This document shows, in pieces, positions 1 to 4,389 of a stretch of DNA of 7,920 nucleotides. The stretch comes from an uncultured Clostridia bacterium (GTDB lineage Bacteria > Bacillota > Clostridia > Oscillospirales > Oscillospiraceae), in contig CANDEH010000103.1 of the NCBI GenBank assembly GCA_947383645.1, positions 1 through 7,920 of the forward strand. Reading direction: 5' to 3'. The position numbers were made by a program, and so were the translations under genes. Within the stretch, counting starts at the first letter, position 1. Each line of letters opens with the position of its first letter. A model generated the notes under the pieces. It was not told the origin of the DNA. It worked only from the letters and a program-made list of their open reading frames with translations, and made no database searches.

Positions 1-258
1 ATGGGCCACGGCCGCCACTTCATCGCCAGCCACAAGTTCGCCGCCGCCGAGGGCGGCGTGGGCCGGATCGTCTGGATGCCCAAGGAGCTGAAGGACGACG
101 TGGCGGTCCGCCTGAACAAGACCGCCAAGGAGATGCTGGGCATCGACAACTTCACTGACATGATTGGCGACGAGACCATCGCCGAGGACGCGGAGACCCT
201 GCTCACCTTCCTCACCGAGAAGGGCCATCCGGCGCTGGGCATGGAGCCTCTGATGTAA
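1..258 (+). CDS. acsB: Acetyl-CoA synthase (CODH/ACS) catalytic subunit, C-terminal end, 5' partial
   Basis: Only the last 85 residues are visible; the gene starts upstream of the window, so the ATG at base 1 is probably an internal methionine. The fragment matches the conserved tail of the acetyl-CoA synthase subunit (AcsB/CdhC): a GGxxRIVWMPKELK stretch at residues 18-31 and the terminal EKGHPALGMEPLM. The family joins a methyl group, CO and CoA at a nickel-iron cluster (A-cluster) to make acetyl-CoA in the Wood-Ljungdahl pathway, in the cytoplasm with CO dehydrogenase. The A-cluster cysteines lie further upstream and cannot be checked here. Codon use is strongly GC-biased at third positions, like hpf and udp. 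A strong terminator follows the stop codon at once, so this is probably the last gene of its operon. The family call is firm; acsB rather than archaeal-type cdhC is by context. Confidence 0.85.
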   Translation: MGHGRHFIASHKFAAAEGGVGRIVWMPKELKDDVAVRLNKTAKEMLGIDNFTDMIGDETIAEDAETLLTFLTEKGHPALGMEPLM

Positions 259-298
259 AACATGCGGGGTGCGGCGAGAGCCGCACCCCGGTGTTTTC
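257..298 (+). terminator. Rho-independent terminator after acsB
   Basis: A perfect 10-bp GC-rich stem (GGGGTGCGGC at 266-275 with GCCGCACCCC at 280-289) encloses a GAGA tetraloop. It is flanked by AAAACA upstream and TGTTTTC downstream, so it can work in both directions. It begins at the last bases of the acsB stop codon. Confidence 0.85.
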
Positions 299-354
299 TT
301 TCGGGGGGGTACCCCGGTATTTCCTGCGAGGGGGGCTGGGCGATTTGTGCAATG

Positions 355-396
355 AAAAAAGGAGCCGCTGTAAGGGGGTGACCCCTCATCAGCGGC
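355..396 (-). terminator. Minus-strand intrinsic terminator without an obvious gene
   Basis: Read on the minus strand, GCCGCTG (396-390) pairs with CAGCGGC (370-364). An inner AGGGG/CCCCT stem closes on a four-base loop, and the hairpin is followed by TCC and a run of six T (360-355). Its polarity is opposite to acsB and hpf, and no minus-strand gene lies to its right before 3723. It may stop antisense or read-through transcription, or end a short unannotated minus-strand RNA from 400-600. Apart from this hairpin and the hpf promoter, the 373-base gap 259-631 shows only a GGGGTACCCC palindrome at 306-315, an imperfect palindrome at 411-429 and an isolated TATAAT at 432-437 without a good -35. 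Confidence 0.5.
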
Positions 397-562
397 CCAA
401 GCGGGTGGGATATTGGAAAGCTTCCGATAAGTATAATACTAAACTTGTCCCCCTTTGTAAATAGGAAGTTTTGCCGCTTTTTGACAGAAAAAGCATACTT
501 TTGTCGTCTCCAGGTTGAAAAATCAAAAATTGTACATTTTCGCCAACAGAGAAAAGTTTTGC

Positions 563-591
563 TGGACGAATGCTGGTATATATGCTACAAT
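563..591 (+). promoter_or_regulatory. Likely hpf promoter (extended -10)
   Basis: A -10 box TACAAT (586-591) is preceded by TGC, giving an extended -10, with TGGACG (563-568, 4 of 6 to TTGACA) 17 bp upstream. This predicts a start near 598 and a leader of about 34 nt, which carries the AAAGGAG ribosome binding site (617-623) 8 bases before the ATG. A GACGAAT at 565-571 resembles a sigma-H -10, but no convincing sigma-H -35 precedes it. Confidence 0.55.
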
Positions 592-631
592 GCAGGTACC
601 CACTATCCAGAGATGGAAAGGAGCGACACCA

Positions 632-1174
632 ATGAAGTTTACATTTACCTGCAAGAAAGTCAATCTCAATGACTCCATCAAAGCCTACGCAGAGAAGAAG
701 GTCGGCAAGCTGGACCGCTACTTTCAGGACGAGGCGGACGCCGCCGTCACCTTCCTGGTGGAGAAGGAGCACCGCTGTGTGGTGGAGATCACCATCCGCA
801 GCGGCAGCACCCTCTTCCGCGCCCAGGAGGAGTCCAAGGACGGCGACATGCGCGGCGCCATTGACGCGGCCTGCACCACCATCGACCGGCAGATCCGCAA
901 GAACAAGACCCGCCTCTCCAAGCGCCTGCGCCAGGAGGCCTTTGTCCCGGACGTTCCCGCCGAGTTCGATGTCAGCGAGGAGAAGGAGTTCCAGGTGGTC
1001 CGCACCAAGCACATCGCCGTCAAGCCCATGAGCACCGAGGAGGCCATCATGCAGATGAACCTGCTGGACCACGACTTCTTCGCGTTCCGCAACATGGAGG
1101 ATGTGATCTGCATCGTCTACCACCGCAAGAGCGGCGGCTATGGGCTTATCGAGACCAACGGGGATCTTGTCTGA
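632..1174 (+). CDS. hpf: Ribosome hibernation-promoting factor, long form (HPF/RaiA)
   Basis: This 180-residue protein has the length and two-domain layout of long HPF of Gram-positive bacteria. Residues 1 to about 100 form the RaiA/YfiA-type fold, which binds the small ribosomal subunit in the decoding channel (MKFTFTCKKVNLNDSIKAYAEKKVGKLDRYF at the start, then a basic RKNKTRLSKRLR). A short acidic linker follows. Residues about 120-180 (EFQVVRTKHIAVKPMSTEEAIMQMNLLDHDFFAFRN...YHRKSGGYGLIE) are the C-terminal dimerisation domain, which pairs two 70S ribosomes into inactive 100S particles in stationary phase. The ATG at 632 is preferred because AAAGGAG lies 8 bases upstream and translation starts directly at the family's usual MKF; the frame stays open upstream to 515 but without family similarity. 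It is monocistronic with its own promoter, and the structured RNA at 1182-1365 begins 8 bases past its stop. Confidence 0.95.
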   Translation: MKFTFTCKKVNLNDSIKAYAEKKVGKLDRYFQDEADAAVTFLVEKEHRCVVEITIRSGSTLFRAQEESKDGDMRGAIDAACTTIDRQIRKNKTRLSKRLRQEAFVPDVPAEFDVSEEKEFQVVRTKHIAVKPMSTEEAIMQMNLLDHDFFAFRNMEDVICIVYHRKSGGYGLIETNGDLV

Positions 1175-1181
1175 GATTTTA

Positions 1182-1365
1182 AAGCTGTACCAATGACTTT
1201 AGCACACAGGTTTATAGCCTGAATTACCGCTGTCTGCATAAAAATCCTGAAGGACAGAAGAGGTAACCTTCAAAGGATACAAGGTGAACCGAGGGCATGA
1301 AGTCGGTACAGGGTAAAAAGCGGCACTGAAGAGAGAATGTTTACTCTCTCCAGTGCTGCTTTTTT
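1182..1365 (+). ncRNA. Structured RNA directly behind hpf, probably a raiA-motif RNA
   Basis: Several helices can be read directly. P1 is CTGTACC (1185-1191) with GGTACAG (1305-1311), extended by GACTT (1195-1199) with AAGTC (1300-1304) across an AAT bulge. An internal hairpin is ATCCT-GAAGG (1244-1253) with CCTTC-AA-AGGAT (1267-1278). A second hairpin pairs CCGA (1289-1292) with TCGG (1302-1305), in competition with P1. CCGCT (1227-1231) can pair with AGCGG (1319-1323) outside P1, which makes a pseudoknot; that AGCGG is also the base of the terminator stem. About 185 nt, non-coding, ending in a strong terminator and adjacent to hpf/raiA fits the published raiA RNA motif, which is found near raiA genes in Firmicutes. 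I cannot run a covariance search, so the family name is an inference while the structure is seen. No separate promoter is evident, so it may be made from the hpf transcript and processed. The element at 6708-6869 is a partial relative. Confidence 0.6.
1319..1365 (+). terminator. Rho-independent terminator of the hpf / structured-RNA transcript
   Basis: The left arm 1319-1335 pairs with 1344-1360 over 17 positions with one A-C mismatch and one G-U pair (AGCGGCACTG...AGAGAG with CTCTCT...CAGTGCTGCT). The loop is AATGTTTA and a run of six T covers 1360-1365. The first five bases, AGCGG, are also the 3' half of the proposed pseudoknot of the preceding RNA. Confidence 0.9.
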
Positions 1366-1419
1366 AAGGAGGCGCTGAATAAATCGCCGCGCACGTCGAT
1401 TTATTCAGCGCCTCCTTAA
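1364..1419. repeat. Perfect 23-bp palindrome (REP/MITE-like hairpin)
   Basis: Bases 1364-1386 are the exact reverse complement of 1397-1419, with a 10-base spacer CCGCGCACGT. The outer ends are TTAAGGAGG and CCTCCTTAA, and the inner parts contain GCTGAATAAATCG. There is no proper T-run on either side, so it is not a standard terminator. It follows the preceding T-run directly and ends 3 bp before the -35 box of the marR promoter. Perfect arms, AT-type outer ends and location at the border of a lower-GC gene pair suggest a small mobile or repeat element. No second copy lies in this window. Confidence 0.85.
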
Positions 1420-1422
1420 TTC

Positions 1423-1451
1423 TTGACAAAAGCCAAAGGATATGGTACTCT
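1423..1451 (+). promoter_or_regulatory. marR-nitroreductase promoter
   Basis: A consensus TTGACA (1423-1428) lies 17 bp before TACTCT (1446-1451), which is preceded by TGG and so forms an extended -10. Two candidate operator elements follow: a dyad TACT-N8-AGTA (1446-1461) overlapping the -10, and a direct repeat AAATTGACT at 1465-1473 and 1479-1487, spaced 14 bp. MarR proteins usually bind dyads near their own promoter, so autoregulation is plausible but inferred. Confidence 0.7.
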
Positions 1452-1503
1452 CATAATAGTAAAAAAATTGACTGTATGAAATTGACTTGCGGAGGTGGAC
1501 GGG

Positions 1504-1959
1504 ATGACCGGGGAAGGTAGGAAAAACGCGTATCTATACTGCAAATTCCGGGACGAGCAGTTTGCGCTATACAGTGAATACGCAAAGAGTCAAGGGATGC
1601 TGATAAACACGCTTCTGGTGGTCAATGCTCTCTTTTATGTAAAGGAGGGGTTGACGCAGCGCCGCATCTGTGAGCGGACTTTTCAGTCCAAGCAGACGGT
1701 CAATCTGATTATTCGGAACTTACTGAATGCGGCATATGTGACCGTTGAGGCGCGGAAGGAGAACAGGCGTGAAAAGCTGGTGCAGATGACCGATGCAGGC
1801 AGGGCCTATTGTAAAGGGGCCGTTCGCCATATCACATGGGCGGAGGATACCGCAATGTCCCTGTTTTCACCGGAGGAACAAGAACAGTTGATTGATCTGT
1901 CGAGGAGATTTACAGAGAATTTGACAAAGCTGATCCATCAGGAGACGGAGGAACTGTAA
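1504..1959 (+). CDS. MarR-family winged-helix transcriptional regulator
   Basis: 151 residues, usual for MarR. The winged helix-turn-helix covers roughly residues 45-100: a helix around LTQRRICERTFQSKQTVNLIIRNLLNAAYV (recognition helix SKQTVNLIIRNLL) is followed by a wing with ENRREKLVQMTDAGRAY, the typical MarR wing with basic tips. Flanking helices at both ends would form the dimer interface. The ATG at 1504 is chosen because GGAGG (1491-1495) lies 8 bases upstream; a GTG at 1495 overlaps that ribosome binding site and is unlikely. The stop codon is two bases before the nitroreductase ATG, so the two are one operon, and this protein probably controls it from its own promoter in response to a small phenolic, oxidative or drug-like ligand. 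The ligand is not readable from sequence. Base composition is clearly less GC-rich than hpf or udp, suggesting acquisition by transfer. Confidence 0.88.
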   Translation: MTGEGRKNAYLYCKFRDEQFALYSEYAKSQGMLINTLLVVNALFYVKEGLTQRRICERTFQSKQTVNLIIRNLLNAAYVTVEARKENRREKLVQMTDAGRAYCKGAVRHITWAEDTAMSLFSPEEQEQLIDLSRRFTENLTKLIHQETEEL

Positions 1960-1961
1960 TC

Positions 1962-2561
1962 ATGGAATTCTATGAAGTGATAAGCAAAAGGAGGAGTATC
2001 CGCCAGTTTGAGGGGAGGGAAATTCCACGAGAGGTACTGGAGCGGATTTTAGATGCGGGGCTGAGGGCCCCGTCCTCCAGCCATCAGCGGCGGTGGGAGC
2101 TGGTGACGCTGACGGAAAAGGCCATCATTCACGACCTTGCGCAGATTGTCCGCCCGTATCCCTGCCGTATCAAAGAGCCCAGGACGCCCCAGCAGGAGAT
2201 GTTTAAGATCGCCTACCCCCGCCAGCGCAGCATGATTGAGGAATGTGCGTGCGTAGTTTTGCCGTTGTTTAAACAGAAGTATCCGATGACCGTGGATAAG
2301 AACGGCTATGGCCTGATGGACTACGGCGCAGCGTGGGCATTGGTTGAAAATATGCTCCTTGCCGCAACTGCGGAGGGATTGGGGTCCGTGGTGCATATCC
2401 CTGTCAAGAAAGAGCCGGAGAAAATCAAGGAGTTTTTGAAGATCCCGGAGGGCTGGTATCTTCCCACCCTGGTCATTCTCGGCTATGCGAGTCCTGACGC
2501 TGAAGTGCCTTCCCAGGTCAAAGCAACCGTAGAAAACAAAGTCCATTGGAACAGGTGGTGA
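1962..2561 (+). CDS. Nitroreductase-family FMN oxidoreductase
   Basis: 199 residues, normal for a single-domain nitroreductase. Characteristic FMN-binding features are visible: the N-terminal SKRRSIRQF (R10, R11, S12, R14 contact the phosphate in the family), APSSSHQRRWE (residues 36-46) at the isoalloxazine site, an EGLGSVVHIP segment (138-147) and a late PEGWYLPTLVILGYA. There is no ferredoxin-type cysteine cluster. The family reduces nitro-aromatics, quinones, flavins or related electrophiles with NAD(P)H; the true substrate is unknown. GGAGG (1947-1951) lies 10 bases before the ATG, inside the end of marR. The MarR-nitroreductase pairing is common and points to an inducible detoxification or redox response. 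Nearest terminator-like hairpin is 220 bases downstream. Confidence 0.88.
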   Translation: MEFYEVISKRRSIRQFEGREIPREVLERILDAGLRAPSSSHQRRWELVTLTEKAIIHDLAQIVRPYPCRIKEPRTPQQEMFKIAYPRQRSMIEECACVVLPLFKQKYPMTVDKNGYGLMDYGAAWALVENMLLAATAEGLGSVVHIPVKKEPEKIKEFLKIPEGWYLPTLVILGYASPDAEVPSQVKATVENKVHWNRW

Positions 2562-2572
2562 GGAGCGAATTC

Positions 2573-2825
2573 CATTATGGGCATCCCAATGATTCAAGAA
2601 ATTAAGGGCAGGAGTATCCTCTCCAAATCCAATCTCCTGGTGTAAAAATATCCGGACAATTGCCGCTTCGCCTGTCAATACCGCTTTGCGGGGGCTCAGC
2701 CGGGAGAGATTACGGCAGGCCGCTTCGTACCCGCTGACCCTGTATGCTTGCAAGGTGAGACCAAGAATTTGGCAAAGACTTTCGGGCGTTCCCTCTGGGA
2801 GGACGCCCGATTTTGCATTTGTCAT
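2573..2825 (-). pseudogene. Possible minus-strand gene remnant of unknown function
   Basis: Between the nitroreductase stop and spoIIQ, the minus strand reads about 84 codons of protein-like sequence from ATG 2825 (start MTNAKSGVLPEGTPESLCQI; later SPRKAVLTGEAAIVRIFLHQ then EIGFGEDTPALNFLNHW), with balanced composition and plausible codons. It has no stop of its own: the frame runs on as antisense through the nitroreductase gene. This suggests a real gene whose 3' end was cut off when the neighbouring segment arrived. I do not recognise the family with certainty; the opening residues recall small proteins carried by clostridial integrative elements. Against it, the best ribosome binding site (GGAGGA, about 2848-2853) is 12 bases from a GTG and over 20 from the ATG, and the plus-strand hairpin at 2782-2810 lies in its coding region. 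It could be a chance open frame. Confidence 0.3.
2782..2814 (+). terminator. Terminator-like hairpin downstream of nitroreductase
   Basis: TCGGGCGT (2782-2789) pairs with ACGCCCGA (2803-2810), extended by TCCC/GGGA with a TCT loop and a GG bulge, followed by TTTT (2811-2814). It has plus polarity and could end the marR-nitroreductase transcript after a 220-base 3' region. The T-run is short, and the same bases would be codons if the minus-strand remnant is real. Confidence 0.55.
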
Positions 2826-2835
2826 TTGGAACACG

Positions 2836-2865
2836 GTATAAAAATTTCCTCCGCCGGTCAAACTA
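2836..2865 (+). promoter_or_regulatory. Candidate sigma-F-type sporulation promoter of spoIIQ
   Basis: GTATA (2836-2840) and GGTCAAACTA (2856-2865) match the published Bacillus sigma-F consensus, GYATA and GGNNANANTR, at every specified position with the expected 15-bp spacing. A transcript would start near 2872, about 60 bases before the spoIIQ ATG. In Bacillus subtilis spoIIQ is a sigma-F target in the forespore, so motif and gene support each other. Confidence 0.65.
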
Positions 2866-2887
2866 CGGTTGGAGGAAATTCCTTTTT
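2843..2887. terminator. Bidirectional terminator-like inverted repeat over the spoIIQ promoter
   Basis: AATTTCCTCC (2843-2852) pairs perfectly with GGAGGAAATT (2871-2880), extended by CCG/CGG inside. CC and five T (2883-2887) follow on the plus strand, and a T-rich run follows on the minus strand. Upstream transcripts would form the whole hairpin and stop, while transcripts from the sigma-F-type promoter, whose -10 lies in the loop, start near the right arm and escape it. This would insulate spoIIQ from vegetative read-through. Confidence 0.55.
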
Positions 2888-2930
2888 AACTTCGGCGTGC
2901 CGTATGCCGGAAAGCGGCTTGGGAGCGAGT

Positions 2931-3647
2931 ATGGAACGAGGAAAACATCAGGCCTCCATCTTCGGCGGCGCGGGCTTTTACATAGCCCTGCTGCTATGTG
3001 TGCTGGCCGCCGGCGTGGGCGGGTACTTCTGGCTCTTTGCCGGGAACGAGGCTGCGGACCCCGTCAGCGATCCCCCGCCTGTCACAGAGGTGCAGAAGCC
3101 CGTGGACCCCGCCCCTCCGGTGGAGGTAACTACCCCGGAGCCCCCCGCCAGGGCGGTGGACAAGCCGGTAACTGTGGTGATGCCCGAGCGGGAGACCCCG
3201 CCGGTGACCGCCGGGCCGCCTGTGGAGGCGGAGCCCCCGGCGCTGATTGTGTCCCCTCTGGCCGGGGAGACGGTGAGCGCCTTCTCCGCGGATATGCCGG
3301 TGTACAACGAGACCACAAGGGACTGGAGAACCCATGAGGGCGTGGATATCAGCGCCCCGGCGGGAACGGCGGTGGTGGCCGCCGCCGCCGGCACGGTGCA
3401 GTCGGTGGCTGTGGACGACCGCCTGGGCACCACGGTGGTGATCGCCCACAGGGATGGGTATGTGACCACCTACGCGGGCCTCCAGGAGGAGGTGTCCGTG
3501 GCCGAGGGGGACAGCGTGTCTGCCGGAGCGCAGGTGGGTACCGTGGGCAATACCACCCTCACCGAGTCCGCCCTGGGGGCGCATCTGCACTTTGGGGTGA
3601 CGAAGGACGATGTCCCGGTAGACCCGGCGGAGTATCTGGGAGAGTGA
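2931..3647 (+). CDS. spoIIQ: SpoIIQ-like membrane-anchored M23 (LytM) peptidase-family protein
   Basis: 238 residues: a short cytoplasmic N-terminus, one membrane helix at about 15-36 (FYIALLLCVLAAGVGGYFWLF), a long Pro/Val/Glu-rich linker (40-110) and a C-terminal LytM domain (about 112-236). The domain keeps H135 and D139 of the HxxxD motif (THEGVD) and HLHF at 218-221, so the zinc ligands look intact, as in many clostridial SpoIIQ proteins and unlike Bacillus subtilis SpoIIQ, which lacks one. The segment FSADMPVYNETTRDWRTHEGVDI is the usual entry to the SpoIIQ domain. SpoIIQ sits in the forespore membrane and pairs with SpoIIIAH across the intermembrane space during engulfment. The ATG at 2931 has GGGAG five bases upstream and starts directly before the anchor; the frame is open to 2748, but that would add a non-family N-terminus and start before the sigma-F-type promoter. 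An ordinary M23 cell-wall enzyme is the alternative. Confidence 0.75.
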   Translation: MERGKHQASIFGGAGFYIALLLCVLAAGVGGYFWLFAGNEAADPVSDPPPVTEVQKPVDPAPPVEVTTPEPPARAVDKPVTVVMPERETPPVTAGPPVEAEPPALIVSPLAGETVSAFSADMPVYNETTRDWRTHEGVDISAPAGTAVVAAAAGTVQSVAVDDRLGTTVVIAHRDGYVTTYAGLQEEVSVAEGDSVSAGAQVGTVGNTTLTESALGAHLHFGVTKDDVPVDPAEYLGE

Positions 3648-3652
3648 AAGCG

Positions 3653-3697
3653 AAACCGCCCCTGTCTGGGCTGCAAAGCCCGGGCAGGGGCGGTTTT
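3653..3697. terminator. Strong terminator after spoIIQ, shared with the convergent gene
   Basis: AAACCGCCCCTG (3653-3664) pairs perfectly with CAGGGGCGGTTT (3685-3696), with an inner GGGCT/AGCCC stem and TTTT at the end. It starts 6 bases after the spoIIQ stop. On the minus strand the stem is followed by TTTCGCTTTC, so it can also serve the convergent SUKH gene, which stops at 3723. Confidence 0.9.
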
Positions 3698-3722
3698 GTA
3701 CGCCGCCAGCGGGGAGATTCCC

Positions 3723-4244
3723 TTACATCCTGCTTTCTATCCATCCGGATAGCCACTCTGCAAACATCGTGCGAGGGGAGCAGGGGGCAATCCCCACATC
3801 GGTGAATATCCAGATTTCTCCGGAGCACTCCCCGTTTAATATGAGGTGGAATTTTTCGCCGCAGGCGCCCCGCAGCAGGGGGATATTGCCATAGCGGATG
3901 GGGCGCAGCAGATCCTCCACCCGCCTGTCCCAGGCCTCGCCGCTCTCGCCCGGCAGGGGGTTGGTCTCCCTGTTCTCCCAGATCCAGGCGTCCTTGTAGG
4001 GGAAGGGCCTGCGGAGGAGGGACAGGTCGCCGCAGGGGAGGAGGGGTCTCATCTCCGGCCAGAGGGAGCGCCTTACAACCTGCTTCTCCCAGCCGTCGCC
4101 GATCTGGGTCACAAACGCCGCATAGTCCTCCGGGAGTTTGAGCCCCAGGCGTCCCTCCCATTCCTGAATCATTTCCGGCGGCACTGCCGGCCGCGCTTTG
4201 AGACCCAGGCGCTTGATTTTTGCGCTTAATTCCGAAATGCTCAT
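3723..4244 (-). CDS. SMI1/KNR4 (SUKH) domain protein
   Basis: 173 residues, cytoplasmic, no signal peptide or membrane segment. The first half carries the SUKH signature: an N-terminal helix, then PPEMIQEWEGRLGLKLPEDYAAFVTQIGDGWE, where the E..LG..LP..Y..F....GDG pattern is typical. The end has the usual late strand pair (FHLILNGECSGEIWIFTDVGIAP) and a C-terminal helix rich in W (FAEWLSGWIES). SUKH proteins often serve as immunity proteins against polymorphic toxins, but standalone members also occur without known partner, and no toxin gene is visible here. The start at 4244 is chosen because AGGAGG lies 8 bases upstream on the minus strand; the frame is open 49 codons further but without domain similarity. 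Convergent with spoIIQ and divergent from udp. Domain call good; role unknown. Confidence 0.75.
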   Translation of the reverse strand: MSISELSAKIKRLGLKARPAVPPEMIQEWEGRLGLKLPEDYAAFVTQIGDGWEKQVVRRSLWPEMRPLLPCGDLSLLRRPFPYKDAWIWENRETNPLPGESGEAWDRRVEDLLRPIRYGNIPLLRGACGEKFHLILNGECSGEIWIFTDVGIAPCSPRTMFAEWLSGWIESRM

Positions 4245-4274
4245 ACAACAGACCTCCTGGGAGTGGTTGTGTCC

Positions 4275-4303
4275 ATGATACGTGTTCCTCCGGTGTTTTG
4301 CAA
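4275..4303 (-). promoter_or_regulatory. Likely promoter of the SUKH gene
   Basis: On the minus strand TTGCAA (4303-4298) lies 17 bp before TATCAT (4280-4275), predicting a start about 25 bases before the ATG at 4244. It is back-to-back with the udp promoter, the two -35 boxes being 35 bp apart. Confidence 0.45.
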
Positions 4304-4338
4304 GGTGTTTCCTGCAGAGGGACGGGGCAAAGATTTCC

Positions 4339-4367
4339 TTGCGTCCGGGGCGGGGAGCTGATACAAT
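4339..4367 (+). promoter_or_regulatory. Likely udp promoter (extended -10)
   Basis: TACAAT (4362-4367) preceded by TGA makes an extended -10, with a weak TTGCGT (4339-4344) 17 bp upstream. The predicted start lies about 16 bases before the ATG, leaving a short leader that is mainly the AAAAGGAGG ribosome binding site (4374-4382). This resembles the extended -10 layout of the hpf promoter. Confidence 0.55.
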
Positions 4368-4389
4368 AGCCTCAAAAGGAGGTATTGCC

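Noticed and set aside
432..437. Perfect TATAAT upstream of hpf
   Set aside because: No -35 at a usable distance (TTGGAA is only 13 bp away); the promoter at 563-591 fits the hpf start better.
389..1123. Long minus-strand frame opposite hpf
   Set aside because: Antisense shadow of a GC-rich, clearly coding hpf; its product is a low-complexity mix of H, L, V, A and G without a family match.
2049..2561. Minus-strand frame opposite the nitroreductase
   Set aside because: This part is antisense to a well-supported gene; only the part right of 2573 was kept as a possible remnant.
2748..2930. N-terminal extension of spoIIQ in the same frame
   Set aside because: It would put coding sequence through two hairpins and the sigma-F-type promoter, has no family similarity, and the ATG at 2931 has a ribosome binding site directly before the membrane anchor.
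3846..4229. Plus-strand frame opposite the SUKH gene
   Set aside because: No ribosome binding site and no domain; the minus-strand frame has both.
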